A DNA stretch of 64,000 bases from Jacaranda mimosifolia (taxonomy: Eukaryota; Streptophyta; Magnoliopsida; Lamiales; Bignoniaceae): assembly GCA_018894105.1 (NCBI GenBank), contig CM032121.1, positions 22,661,730 to 22,725,729 of the forward strand, written 5' to 3'. Every line of letters begins with the position of its first letter. The first letter of the stretch is position 1. Below the pieces are notes generated by a model. That model ran no database searches. It saw only the letters and a list, made by a program, of their open reading frames with translations, and was not told the DNA's origin. Shown one piece after another: positions 44,961 through 56,775 of the stretch. A program made the position numbers and the translations under genes.

Positions 44961-45790
44961 TCAAGAAGCAACCTGAAGGTTTGGATTTCTTCATGAGATG
45001 GACCAATCGGATAGTGATCTGAAGATCTATGAGGAAACTATATTAGACATAAATTCAGGATATTGGCTTGAAGCCATGAGATCCGAAATGGAATCCATGT
45101 ATTCAAATAAAGTATGGACTTTGTTAGATCCACCAAAGGGCATAGTTCCCATAGGTTGCAAGTGGTTCTATAAGTGAAAGCTTAGAGTAGATGGAGAAGT
45201 GGTGACTTTTAAGGCGCGACTAGTGGCAAAAGGTTACACTAAAAGACCTAGTATCGATGTGAAAATCGTTTTCCTCAATGGAGACATTGAAGAAGAAATC
45301 TATTTGAGATATGGTAAATGGATGTGAAAACCACTTTCCTCAATAGAAACATTGAAGTAGAAATCTATATGTAGCAACCACAAGGTTTTACATCCAAGGG
45401 GAGTGAGCAAAAGGTTTGCAAACTCCAGAGATCCATTTATGGACTCAAACAAGCGTCTCAAAGTTGTAACATACGTTTTGACAGAACAATCAAATTGTTT
45501 GGCTTTGTCAAAAATGTGTATGGACCATGTGTGTATAAGAAGGCTAGTGGGAGTTGTGTACAATTTATTATGCTTTATGTCAATGACATTCTTCTCATTG
45601 GGAATGAGGCATGAATGTTAGAGTACTAAAGTATGGTTATCTACACAATTCTCCATGAAGATTTGGGAGAAAGCATCCTACGTATTTGGAATACATATCT
45701 ATAGAGATAGATCTGGGAGGATGTTAGAGCTATCCCAAATCCCTTACATTGACAAGATACTAAAGAGGTTTAGTATGGAAGAATCCAAGA
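44961..45790 (+). pseudogene. reverse transcriptase with duplicated block (G)
   Basis: Text from EESMYSNKVWTLLDPPKGIV through KARLVAKGYT. The MPKSIRILLAIAVYYDYEIW block is then missing, and the DVKxxFLNGDIEEEIY block occurs twice (45256-45303 and 45321-45370). Then KGSEQKVCKLQRSIYGLKQA, and the catalytic motif reads LYVNDILLI (45576-45587), with the first catalytic Asp changed to Asn. The frame 45655-46173 continues into the connection: SYVFGIHIYRDRSGRMLELS. Confidence 0.87.
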
Positions 45791-46535
45791 AGGGATTCCT
45801 TCCCATGGGACATAGCATTCGACTCTCCAAGTCTATGGCCCTTAAGAGTGAAAATGAGAGACAAAGGATGTCCCACATTCCTTATGCCTTCGTTATCAAT
45901 AGCATAATATGTGTAGTTCAATGTACAAAACTAGATGTGGCACACTTGCTAAGTGTTACTAGTAGGTTCCAATCTAATCCCAGTGAGAGTCATTGGATAG
46001 CCATTAAAGCAATCATTGAGTATTTGAGAAGGACTAAGGATTTATTTTCGGTATATGGCAATGGAGAATCAAAATTTGAAGAGTTTTTAGATTCAAGTTT
46101 ACAATCCGATGTAGATGACATGAAATCCACTTTTAGATTTATATTTTGCCGTAATGGCGGTATAGTAAAGTAGGAAGAGTTCCAACAAGATACCACGGCC
46201 GAGACAATCACTGGGGTGAAATAATTTGTGGTCTTAGAAGCTGCAAAAGAAGGTGTTTGGATAAAAACTTCATCCAAGAGTTGGATGTAGTATTTAGTAT
46301 TCATGAGCCCATGGTTGTCTTTAGAAGATAATTTTGGATTTGATATCAGAAATCTAAACATAGCAAATTCGCTATCATTTGATATATGATATCAAATTGA
46401 TAGAGGCGACAACTGAGTGGATAGAGTTGCCTTAGAAGAGAATTTAGCAGAACCACTGTCTAAATCCCTAAAACCGAAAGGCCTTTGAAGAACATTTTGA
46501 AAAGATGGGTTTCAAGTCCATGGGCATTGGCTTTA
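45791..46535 (+). pseudogene. RT connection and RNase H remnant (G)
   Basis: Continues the 172-codon frame 45655-46173: GFLPMGHSIRLSKSMALKSE, RMSHIPYAFV, TSRFQSNPSESHWIAIKAII, EYLRRTKDLFSVYGNGESKF and DSSLQSDVDDMKS. It stops at a TAG near 46171. The remaining AEY and CDNN region is eroded (FEDNF-like) up to a final GHWL-like WALALG in another frame. Confidence 0.83.
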
Positions 46536-46536
46536 G

Positions 46537-46550
46537 GGTAAGTGGAAGAG
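46537..46550 (+). other. polypurine tract of G
   Basis: GGTAAGTGGAAGAG, a mutated form of CAAGTGGGAGAT, directly before the 3' LTR. Confidence 0.75.
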
Positions 46551-48651
46551 TGTTGGAATAGTGTCCAACAAGCCAATTAGGTTGGCCTTGTAAAAGCTAT
46601 TTCCTTGTAAAACAATTTTAATTGAATGATATTCTTTATATGGTCATCTTCATCTTTTGCTCCTTATTACTTCACTTGCATTTAGATGAAGCCCCTAGAT
46701 CACTTATGACTACGGGACTTGGCTTGGTGACCATGGAATAAGTCTCACGTGGTTGTGATCTTAAAATTTCCAAGTCGTAGGATCTTATGAGACAGGGCAT
46801 CTAAGATCTGGATAGACTTGCACTGATGATGCGTAAATCCAAGAGTTGGATATTGCTCTGTTCCATGAGCAACCATATGAGATATGGGTGCATGTTAGTG
46901 GGTGCTTATTAAAGAACAAGGCACTGAAGGTCCACTAGAGAATCCACTAGATAGACGTAGTGGCAAGTTCTCCAGCTTATGCAAGTGCATATTATTAGTC
47001 CTATGACCTGAGGATCCATGGTAACCTTGTGTCTGGTCGTCATGCTTTGACTCTTCCTTGACTACTTAGCGTGAAGGACGAGTGCATCTCCTATGTATGC
47101 TATAATGATCAATTCCAAGAAATCCTTGCGCAAAGTGGTGTGATAATTTTGTAAAGGAGTTTTCCAAAGATAAGGTCACACAAGGGAATTGAACATTGAG
47201 AATAGAAACATAGTATCAAGGCTATTAGGGAGCTGACAAATATCTTGCCCTAAGCCTCTTTTGCGAGATAGGAGATGAAAGGACTGTATTTGCATGGTAA
47301 GCATAGAGTTATAATGGTTTTCCAAAATATTCATTTCGGCCAATTAGTTGGGCTCTATGTGCTTGAGGTTGGACATTGACCATGGGGATTGGGTATTCTT
47401 TGATTAATGAGATTAATTGAATTGAGTCGATTAGTTTAAAAGTGTTTCAAACTAAAATGAATATTTGATATTCAAAAGTCACAAGGAGTTGTGAGCCTAT
47501 GTCCAATAAATGGTAGAACCTATTGGGTCACACACAGAAGCCAAGTAGCTTCCTATTTGATGGAGAAAAAGATTTTCTAAGTGTTAGAAAATTATCTCTT
47601 AGTGGACCAATTTTAAGGTATGAATTTTGAAGGTCAATTTTGGCTTGATAAATTTAATTGTTAAATTAATCAATTAATTTAAGGAGTTAAATTAGACCAA
47701 TAATTAAGAAGTTAATTATTTGGTGCCAATATGACAAAATTCAAGCTTAAGAGTTGAGCTTGTTTGACTTAAAAGTTAAGTCAAATGTTAATTAATTAAA
47801 TTAAAGGATTTAATTTAATTAATGGAAAGAACACATTTTGGAGGGAAAAATCAAATGAAATGTTCATTTGAATTAGCATTTTAATTAACTTGAAATTAGA
47901 TTTCAAATGTAATTAAAATGCAAGTGAAATTCAAATTAGATTTGAATTTGCATTTGCCACCTTGGCAAATGCAAGTTGGCTGCCCTTCTCCTCATGGGAG
48001 GTGTGATGCCACCTTGGCATCACACTTTCTAGCCTCTATATATAGATATAGAAAGAGAGGGCTGGTCATTATGTCAAACGGTGCAAAGTAGATTCTCCAT
48101 TCCAAAATCCTTGCAAGCATTGCATTTATATATTGAAAGCTTTGCCTTTTCTTCTTCTTCCCTACGTAAAATTGGCCTCCTCCATAGCATATCTCTGGCC
48201 TTATTCTATCTTATTGGCTAGAGATTTTGGAAGATCTATTTAGTGTGTGGATCATATCAATAGAGGCAAACTACTTTGTTTGCTACGATTTTGGAGATGC
48301 ATTATACAGAGTCCAATTTGGCAATTTTCTCTAGGAAGATCCAAAAGAATTTTTGGCTTGAATTTTGTATTGAGAGTTCCTCAAGGGGTTGATCATCTTT
48401 AGTAATTTTTTCGTGATTTTTGGGGGTGATTTGATGGGGGATAAAATCGCTCATCTCCTACTACACATTTTCTGGCAGTTTCTAGAAAGGTGAAGAGTTC
48501 ACCTAATTCTCCTTGGATTTTGCAATTTCGAGGTAATACTCTATCTAAATCTGAATCTTAGGCATGATTTGATCCTAGTTAGCACGTAAACACTAGTTTA
48601 TTTAGCTTTTGAAGTTTTTATAATTGTATCCTAGTGCTTTACTTGCTTTAA
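46551..48651 (+). repeat. 3' LTR of G (2.1 kb)
   Basis: From TGTTGGAATAGTGTCCAACA to TTACTTGCTTTAA (terminal CA changed to AA). Clearly a close sister of 39997-42174, with a few indels (for example loss near 47050-47075 and 47730). Palindrome array near 47640-47820, TATA-side palindrome at 48001-48025, TATA box at 48036-48047. Confidence 0.92.
48001..48047 (+). promoter_or_regulatory. promoter region of G's 3' LTR
   Basis: Palindrome GTGTGATGCCA/TGGCATCACAC with a 3-base loop (48001-48025), then CTATATATAGATA (48036-48047). Confidence 0.65.
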
Positions 48652-48656
48652 GAGTG

Positions 48657-50253
48657 GGAGGACTTACTTGCCAACTTGTAAGCAAGTTGCATGTGAATTT
48701 AATGTGTATTTGAATTCTTCATTTTATCTCATGAAATGTCATCCAAATAAATTATAGTGCCATACCAAATGAACTCTTCATTTGAATTTTCCCTCTAAAA
48801 TTAATTCTTCACTTTAATTAAATTGAACATTTTAATTTAATTAAAATTTTACTTAACTTTTAAGTCAATTGACTTAACTTTCAGGTCAACTAACTTAACT
48901 CTTTAAGCTAGTGATTGTTAACTTAACTCTTTAAGTTAACTTGACCAATTGATAGTCATGTGGTACCAATCAAATTAACCTTTATTTTAATTAGTCTAGT
49001 TTAACTCCTTAAATTATTTAGAACATTTTAATAATTAAATTGATCAAGCCGGAATGACTAAAAATTGAATCAACTGATTCCCTCTCAATTTTGGTCAAGG
49101 TGTAATATTTTCAACACCTAGAAAATTCCCTTAATCAAGTCAAATTTCCAATTGGCATTTGTGTGTGACCCATTAGGTTCTACCGTTTATTGGACATGGC
49201 CTCACAACTCTTGTGACTTTATAATATTAAATATTATCATTAGTTTAAACTTCTTTAAACTAATCGTCTCAATTCAATTAATTTCAATTAATTGGAGAGT
49301 ACCCAATCTCCGTGGTCGATGTTCAACCTTAAGCACATTGGAGCCCAATAATTGGCCGAATAAATGCTTTTGGTGAACCATTCTATCTCTACACGTACCA
49401 TGAAAATACAGTCTTTCCATCTCCTATCTCCACGAAAGAGGCCTGGGGCAAGATAATTGTCGACTCTCCAATAGCCTCGATACTATGTTTCTATTCTCAA
49501 TATTCAATTCCAATTTATGACCTCATCTTTAAAAAACTCTTTTTCTAAATTGTCGTACTGCTTTGTGTAAGGACTCCTTAGAATCGATCATTGTAGAACA
49601 CATGGGAGATGTACTCACCCTTCACAACGACAAGGAGTCAGATCCTTCTTAGATCTCATAAACCTCCATATCTAAGTAGCTTTTACCCAACCTCAACCCA
49701 AACAACCCGTTAGGTGGCCAAGAAAGAGCCAAAGCATGAGGACCTAAACAAAAAGTTATAATAGATCCTCAGGTCAAAGGACTAATTATATGCACTAGTG
49801 TAAGCTGGAGAACTTGCTACTACTGACTTGTCACTAAGGCCATCTAGTGGATTCTCCAGAAGGGCCTCCAGTGCCTTGTTTTCTAACAAGCACCCATTAA
49901 CATGCATCCATGTCAGACATGGTTTGCTCATGCAACAAAGCAACATCCAACCCTTAGATTATGCATCGTCAATGCAAGTCTATCGGAACCTTAAATGCCT
50001 CGTCTCATAATATTCTATGACTTGGGATATTTAAGATCACGACCGTGTAAAACTTATTCCATGATCATCACCAAGTGTACTGACCAAGTCCTATAGTCTT
50101 GTGTGATCTAAGTGCTTCAACCAAATGCTAGTGAAGAATTATAAGTATAAGATGAAGATGGCGATTTATAATGAATATCATTCAATCAAGATTGTATTAC
50201 AAGTGAAATAGTTTACATGCCAATCTCATTGGTTGCGGGGCAATATTCAAATA
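48657..50253 (-). repeat. 5' LTR of F, U3-side part
   Basis: Continuation of 39320-39996 beyond G. On the minus strand it starts TATTTGAATATTGCCCCGCA (complement ending at 50253; normal TGTTGGAATAGTGCC mutated). Includes the palindrome array at about 48800-49040. Confidence 0.87.
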
Positions 50254-50479
50254 GATGGCGGTCGGTCAGGGGGGTCCACTTACAAGTCCTTAGGGTTTTG
50301 ATTCTCACTAGGAAATATTATTTCCAAAATTCTTCTAGGGGGTGAAGAATTTGATAAAATAGTGGGATAAAAATATGCTTGAAAGACCATAAACAGGTTT
50401 TCAAATATCAATATTCTATCACATGCTCACATTCTCTTTTATTACCTTTTTGTAGATTTTTGAAATCTTCAAACTCAAA
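50254..50479 (+). other. 3' end of the leader of element H
   Basis: Begins abruptly inside leader slot 4 (GGTCGGTCAGGGGGGTCCAC) and continues with TCCTTAGGGTTTTGATTCTC, as before gag in B, G and I. The beginning coincides with F's LTR end. Confidence 0.75.
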
Positions 50480-51364
50480 ATGGCTAAGAATCCACTCAAC
50501 ACTATTTTGGAAACTAATAAGCTAACTGGCCAAACTTTCATGATTGGTTGAAATACCTCAAGATTATTCTAGATTTCGAAAAGAGGACTTATGTACTTGA
50601 TCAAAGTCCATCGGACACCACTACAATGATGCTACCGATAAGGCCCATGAATTTTTCATGAAGTTTGTGGATGATGATCTGCAAACAAGGTGTCTCATGA
50701 TAGCTTCTATGACTAATGAGCTACAAAAGACTCACGAGCACATGAAACATGCTCACAAGATCCGGCTACACCTACAAGAGTTGTATGGTGTTCAAACTAG
50801 ATATGAAAGGTTTGCTTTGTCTAGAGAGCTCTTTAGGTCAAGGATGGTTGATGGCTCAATTGTCCACGATCACGGTCTTAAGATGATTGGACCCATGGAG
50901 AAACTTGGACAATTAGATGTGATCTTGCACAATGAGCTCTATGTGGATTTGATACTCTAATCATTGCCAAACTCATTCGAACAATTTGTTATGAACTTTA
51001 ATATGTCCAAGCTACAAGTGATGATCAACAAATTGGTGAATATGTTGGCAACTGCCAAGGCAACTATGAAAAATGATAAACCTCTTATCCTTGTATCCTT
51101 CGCCAAGTCTAAAGGCCCTAGGGGTCCTATAAAGAGAGGTAAAGGAAGAAGTTTCATTCTCTAAAGAGAAGCAACCTTTAAAGAGTTTGGGGGGAATTAA
51201 GAAAGAGAAAGAGGTTAAAATTGATGCTAGTTTTTTCCATCATGGTGAAAAATGATATTGAAAAAGGAATTGTAAAGCTTACCTTTCAAATCTTGAGAAG
51301 GGTATGAACTTTATTAAAGTGCACTTGAAGATAAATTTTTCCTCATAGGTATTTGATACCGCAT
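50480..51364 (+). pseudogene. gag polyprotein, nucleocapsid damaged (H)
   Basis: Start at ATG 50480 (MAKNPLNTILETNKLTG), then a frameshift. The frame 50658-50960 reads MKFVDDDLQTRCLMIASMTN, ELQKTHEHMKHAHKIRLHLQ, ERFALSRELFRSRMVDGS, LKMIGPMEKLGQLDVILHNE. A TAA at 50958-50960 (CAA-like position) interrupts, and the same frame resumes as PNSFEQFVMNFNMSKLQV to 51164. The zinc knuckle region (about 51225-51275) reads FFHHGEK with stops, so cysteines are lost. Gag is cut by element I at VFDT, the start of protease. Confidence 0.87.
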
Positions 51365-53566
51365 TGTTGGAATAATGCCCGCAAGCCAATTTGATTGACA
51401 TGTAAACTATTTCACTTGTAATACAGTCTTGATTGAATGATATTCATTAATTGGCTATTTTCATCTTATGCTTATATTTACTTCACTAGCATATGGTTGA
51501 AGCCCCTAGACCACAAAGACTATGGGACTTAGTCAAACACTAGGTGGTGATCATGAAACAAATCTTACATAATCGTGATCTTAAATCTTCCAAGTTGTCG
51601 GATCTTATCAGACAGGGCATCTAAGATTCGGATAGACTTATACTAATGATAAATAAATCCAAGATTTGGATATTGCTCCGTTTCACGAACAAGGCCATAT
51701 GAGATATGCGTGCATGTTAGTGGGTGTTTGTTAGGGAACAAGTTCAGTGAAGGCCTACCCAGAGAATCCACTAGATAGCCGAAGAGGCAAGTTGGTAATG
51801 GCAAGTTCTTTAGCTTACTTTAATGTATATAATTACTCCTTTGACTTGAGGATCCATGATAACCTTGTGTTTAGGTCCTAATGCTTTAACTCTTCCTTGA
51901 CTACTTAGCGGGTCGTTCAGGTGGAGATTGGGTATGAGCTACTTAGACATGGAGGTTTGTGAGATCCAAGATGGGATCCAACTCTTCGTCGTTGTGAAGT
52001 GCGGGTACATCTCCTATGTATTCTATAATGATCGATTTTGAGAAATTCTTGCGCAAGATAGTATGAAAAGATAAGGCTATAAAGAGGAATCGAACATTGG
52101 GAATAGAAACATAGAGTCGAGGCTATTAAGGAGTTGACAAATATTGTGCCCAAGGCCTCTTTCAGGAGATTGGAGACAGAAGGATCGTATTTGCATAGTA
52201 CGCGTAGAGCCAGAATGGTTCTCCAAAAGCATTAATTTTGGCCAATTGGTTAGGCTCCATGGGATTGAGGTTGGACATCGACCATGGAGATTGGACACTC
52301 TTCAATTAATGGAGATTAATTAAATTGAGTCATTAGTTTAAAGGATTTTAAACTAATGTGAATATTTGATATTCTATTAGTCATAAAGAGTTTTGAACTC
52401 ATGTCCAATGAAGGGTAGAACCACACACAAAAGTCAATTGCAAATCCTACTTGATGAAGGGGAATTTTCTAAGAGTTAGAAAAATTCCTTGATAGCAGAT
52501 TTTGGAGGTAGACGATTGATGCAATTTGTAGTCATTTTGGCTTGATCATTTTAAATTTTAAATTGATCTTACTAATTTAAGGATTTAAATTAAGGCCAAT
52601 TAATTAAGATTTTAATTATTTGGTGCCACATGACTAATCAATTGGTCAAGTTAACTTAACGAGTTAAGTTAACAATTACTAGCTTAAATAGTTAAGCTAA
52701 TTGACTTAAGTGTTAAGTCAAAGGATAATTAATTAAATCAAAGTTTTAATTCAATTAAAATGAAGAATTAATTTTGGAGGAAAAATTCAAATGAAATGTT
52801 CATTTGGTGTGGCATTAGAATTTATTTGGTTGACATTTCATTAGATGAAATAAAGATTCCAAATGAAATTCAAATGCGCACAAAATTCACATGCCACTTG
52901 CTTGCCAACTTGATGAAGGTGTGACATCACACCATCCTCCCTCTATATATAGATATAGAGTGTGAGAGTAGGAGGCCACTTGGTGTGAATTGGAAGCAAC
53001 TAGATCTAAGATTAGATTCTCTCATTTTCCCTCCAATTTCCCATGTATTGAAGCTTAACTTTTCTTCATCTCCTACCTCCAAATCAAGCCTTCGTCCTTG
53101 CATTTATTATCTTTGTTCTCCAACTAACATTAAGAATAATTGGATTATGCATTGGTGTGTGGATCGTATCATTAGAGGCAAGACAATTGGATTGCTAGCC
53201 TTTTGGTGATCCTCTGTTTAGGCAGTATCTTTGGAGCATCCATTGGAGACCTTTCTGGAAATTTTTTGAGGTGAAAGTTTTAATGGAGAATCATCAAGAT
53301 GTTAGTGATCGTTTGTTCTAAGTTTGACTCAATTTCGAGTTCATTTGGTTGGGAAAAAGTTGCTAGGAAACTACTGTGCCGCTGCGAGGCAGATTCAAGG
53401 AGTTGAAGTCTTACTTCTAGTTTCCTTTGATTTTTTGAAAATCAACGTAATCCTCACACAAAATTTGAGTCTATGGCATGTTTATATCCTTGGCTTCATA
53501 TGTAGCCTAGTTATTTTAGCATTTTTATGCTTTGATAATTGGATCCTAGTGGTACATACGACTTTA
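51365..53566 (+). repeat. 5' LTR of I (2.2 kb)
   Basis: From TGTTGGAATAATGCCCGCAA to ACATACGACTTTA, followed by AG and the primer site. Palindrome array near 52550-52760, with TAGCTTAA/TTAAGCTA at about 52680. The TATA-side palindrome is shortened to GGTGTGACATCACACC (about 52918-52933). TATA box at 52942-52955. Confidence 0.92.
52918..52955 (+). promoter_or_regulatory. promoter region of I's 5' LTR
   Basis: The short palindrome GGTGTGA/CATCACACC stands in place of the longer one of other copies, followed by CTATATATAGATATA. Confidence 0.6.
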
Positions 53567-53568
53567 AG

Positions 53569-53581
53569 TGGTATCGGAGCC
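53569..53581 (+). other. tRNA-Met(i) primer binding site of I
   Basis: TGGTATCGGAGCC, one mismatch to the standard site. Confidence 0.92.
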
Positions 53582-55526
53582 TAATTCATACTATGATTTG
53601 GATTTTTGATTGATTGATTCATGTGATGAATTGGTCATAATCACCAAATACTTGATCCAACCTATGGATTGGAGTGTTTGGATGATTTTTTTATGTGGTT
53701 CCTTTTCTTGATGAATTGAGAGCATGCTAATATGTGTTTTAAGTGTTCATTCATATGGTTAATATGTTTTAATTCATAGTTGCTAATGTTCAATTTTGAT
53801 TTGGTATTAGTTGATGTTATATGTTGATATAGCATGTTAAATTTGACCTTAACATGTTTTGGTCATTTTTCGATCTATTGGAGATTTTTGAAGAATTTGA
53901 TTCTAACTTAAACTTATTTTTGGCAGCATGATTGAGAACTTGAAATTTTATTTTTAAAAGGTGTTTTAGATCTGAAATTTCATCTATATTGTGTGATTTA
54001 ATGTTTAGGAGGTGTGCCAAATTTTTTGTGTACAAAAGTTGAACAAAAAATGACTTGACTCACTCAAAACCTCAAAATAGGGCTGTTGCTAGCGCTAGCC
54101 AGTGGTGCGCCTGCCATGCGGCTGTTCGCCCAGGCTGGGTTGGTAGTGGGCAGTTTCAATCTAGGGGAGTTTTGAGTGTTGTTTTTGGTTCCTTTAGTGA
54201 CCAAAAGCATTTTGTTTCACACACAAATAGATGCACAAGTGTTGTGTAAGTTCTCAAAATTATGTTTGACATTTTTGATTACTTTTAAAAACTTGTTAAA
54301 CTTAATCTTCAATAATGGTGCATAATTGTTATGCATGCTCTTGCTTGGCCAATAATTGTTTATGAGATAAGCATTTAATTGTTGAAATTGAATGTTTATT
54401 CTAGATTTATTTATTGTTCATTTAATTGTTGAATTGATAATGAATGAATAGGGATGATCATGAGCATTTAATATTGATTTATTTGTTTCAAGTTGTTGAA
54501 AAGGGTTGTATTAAATTGGGCTTGCATGCCTCTTAATTTTTATCTTGTAAATGTTATGAGAGTAGATCACTAAGAATGAGGATTTCTTTCTCATGTAATT
54601 GTTACAAGGAGCAAAGAAGACCATTAGAGGCATGAAGACCCATGAATGTATGTGGATACACTTATGTAATAGCTAGATTTAATCAACCTACTTAAAATCA
54701 ACTAAGTGATGCACCTGTGGCTCTAAGTACATCACTTGGTTAAGGCTCATGGTCATTCCACCCTAGGAGCATGCTAGGCGCATTTACTTATTTATGCTTT
54801 CCATATCTTATTGATGTATGAGATACATGGTTAGGACATAGAAAACCTAAATAAGAAGATAAAATGATGAGATTTTTGCAAGCAAAAAAAACCCTCCACT
54901 TAGAATGTCTAAGTTCTTCCAATTATTAAGTCAAAAATGGATACAAATTAGAAGGAGTTTTAATTAATCCTTGCCTTCTATCAATAGTACATGGCTTGAC
55001 GACGCTACTATCTTTACGTGATAACATTCAAACACAAGGGTCACATTTAGATGGAAAGCTATGACCATATACTTAGCATATGATGCACTTTTAATTTGAG
55101 GCTTCCCGCACATTATACACTCGGATATGGGGAATGTTGTGGAGCGGTCTCAAATTAAAGTTTGATTGGTAGGTTCAACTTAACACTGAGTAATGTAGAG
55201 GTTGTTCAATTAGGGGATCTACATGACAAATGAGGCAAAATATATCAAGAGTTGCATAGAAGTGCAATTAGCAAAAGTTGCTTACCCTTGGATTGTTTGA
55301 GGATACACATCTAGAAATGGGGGTCCATTTACAAGTCTTTAGGGTCTTGATTCTCACTAGGAAATAAGATTTCCTTAATTCATCTTGGCGGTGAAGGATT
55401 TGACAAAATAGTGGGAGAAGAACATGCTTGAAAGACCATGAACATTTTTTCAATATCAATATTCAATCATATGCTTATACTCTTCTTTTTTGCCTCTTGT
55501 AGATTTTCAAAATCTTCAAAAATAAA
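53582..55526 (+). other. leader of I
   Basis: 1.94 kb, collinear with B and G. Its GC-rich island (54078-54155: GGGCTGTTGCTAGCGCTAGC and on) differs in sequence from those of B and G although its flanks agree. Four stem-loop slots lie near the 3' end. Small ORFs such as 54055-54249 are incidental. Confidence 0.8.
55017..55330 (+). promoter_or_regulatory. array of four leader stem-loops (I)
   Basis: Slots near 55025-55040 (CATTCAAACACAAGGG), 55118-55132 (CACTCGGATATGGGG), 55200-55216 (GTTGTTCAATTAGGGG) and 55306-55323 (CACATCTAGAAATGGGGG). Flanking stems: GTGAT/GTCAC, CCGCACAT/ATGTTGTGG, ATGTAGA (55193-55199)/TCTACAT (55218-55224). Slot spacing is 93, 82 and 106. Loop words are less alike than in B and G. 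Confidence 0.5.
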
Positions 55527-56076
55527 ATGACTAAGAACTCGCTCCATACTATTTTGGAAATTGATAAGCTCACTGGGCCTAACTTCCGCAATGGGTTTAG
55601 AAACCTCAAGATATTTCTAGACTACTAAAAGAGGACCTATGTCCTTGATCAATGTTTGCCAGATACCTTGGGTGATGACACCACCAATGAGGCTCGTGAA
55701 TTGTTCACTAAGTTTGTAGATGATGATCTACAAGCGAGATGCCTCTTGATGGCTTCCATGACCAATGAGCTCCAAAAGACTCATGAGCATATGAAACATG
55801 CAAGAGTTGTATGGTGTTCAAACAAGACATGAAAGGTTAGCTTTGTCAGGAGAGCTCTTTAAGTTAAGGATGGTTGAGGGTTCATGATCATAGACTTAAG
55901 ATGATTGGACTCATCGAGAAGCTTGGACGACTTGATGTGATCATGGACAATGACCTCTACATAGATTTGATCATACAATCATTACCCTCTTTGTTTGACC
56001 AATTTGTTATGAACTTTAATATGTCCAAGCAAGAAGTGATGATCAATGAATTGGTGAACATGTTGGTGACTGCGAG
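55527..56076 (+). pseudogene. gag capsid region (I)
   Basis: ATG at 55527 (MTKNSLHTILEIDKLTGPNF); a stop follows after KIFLDY. Then VLDQCLPDTLGDD, ELFTKFVDDDLQARCLLMAS, MTNELQKTHEHMKHA. A deletion of about 24 bp follows, with a shift. Frame 55874-56080 gives HDHRLKMIGLIEKLGRLDVI and FDQFVMNFNMSKQEVMINEL. Overall order and length match H. Confidence 0.87.
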
Positions 56077-56775
56077 GTGATGATGAAAAAGAAAAAGCCT
56101 TTTATGCTTGCTTTCTCCTCTAAGTCTAGGGGGCCTAGGGGTCCTAGAAAGGGAGGTAAAAGGAAGAAGAGTTCTTCCCCCAAAGGGAAGCAACCTTTGA
56201 AGAGTCCGGGGGGAATCAAGAAGAAGAAAGATGCTAAGACTAATACTAGTTGTTTCCATTATGGCGAAAAGGGGCATTGGAAAAGAAATTGCAAAGCTTA
56301 CCTTGCAACCCTTGAGAAGGGTATGTATTTGATTGTCATACACTTAACAACTAATTCTTCCTCATGGGTATTTGATACCACGTGTGGTTCTCACATTTGT
56401 AATTCGTTACAGGGAACAAAAAGAAGAAAAAGTCTTAATGAAAGGGATATGATCTTCCACCTAGGAAATAGAACAAGAGTTGTCACCATGGTCCAAGACA
56501 TTGTCAAGTTAGACTTGGGAAATGCTTTCATTGTATTAAATCCTTGTTATTATGTACCCAACCTTGTTAAGAACATTATTTCTATTCCCGTTCTTGATAA
56601 TGAAGGATATGATTTTTCTATATCGAATGGGATGTCGAAAGCATTAAAGAATGGTTCTTTAATTGCAGAAGGTACATCGAATAACAAATTATACATATTT
56701 GATTCTCAACCTTCATTAATGCTTATTCAACCAAGTAAGAGAAAATTAGATAACCAAGAAGATATCATCCTATGA
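56077..56775 (+). pseudogene. nucleocapsid, protease and pre-integrase region (I)
   Basis: The longest uninterrupted copia frame in the window (232 codons). Residues 1-55 are Lys/Arg/Ser-rich and basic (KSRGPRGPRKGGKRKK). The zinc knuckle at residues 59-72 reads CFHYGEKGHWKRNC, with the second cysteine replaced by Tyr. Protease follows with WVFDTTCGSH; the catalytic DTG is DTT at residues 100-102. Then GDIVLDLGN-like QDIVKLDLGNAFIVLNPCYY, NLVKNIISIPVLDNEGYDFS and the LDNQEDIIL pre-integrase text, ended by TGA where TGG would continue. Although open, two key sites are altered. Confidence 0.9.

Larger units (their letters stand above)
39997..48651 (+). mobile_element. copia element G, full-length structure with TSD
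   Basis: 8.66 kb with two LTRs of about 2.1-2.2 kb, primer site, leader, gag fragment, integrase, RT, RNase H and polypurine tract. It is inserted in the minus-strand LTR of F with a 5-bp duplication (one mismatch). It is internally deleted between gag and integrase and carries a duplicated block in RT, so it is defective. Confidence 0.92.
36707..50253 (-). mobile_element. copia element F, gag-pol deleted and split by G
   Basis: Minus-strand element with a 3' LTR (36707-38533, U5 end lost), a leader remnant (38541-39304), primer site (39305-39317) and a 5' LTR (39320-39996, then 48657-50253). The leader is joined directly to the polypurine/LTR boundary at about 38534-38540, so all of gag and pol is gone. 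Element G lies inside the 5' LTR. It may itself be inserted in the leader of H, which resumes at 50254. Confidence 0.85.

Noticed and set aside
45990..46361. 123-codon minus-strand ORF
   Set aside because: Antisense shadow of RNase H of G; similar shadows occur opposite all pol copies (16338-16778, 61345-61608, 62074-62382).
39992..48656. solo-LTR interpretation of the two G LTRs
   Set aside because: Primer site, leader, pol and purine tract lie between them in the right order, so they are a pair.
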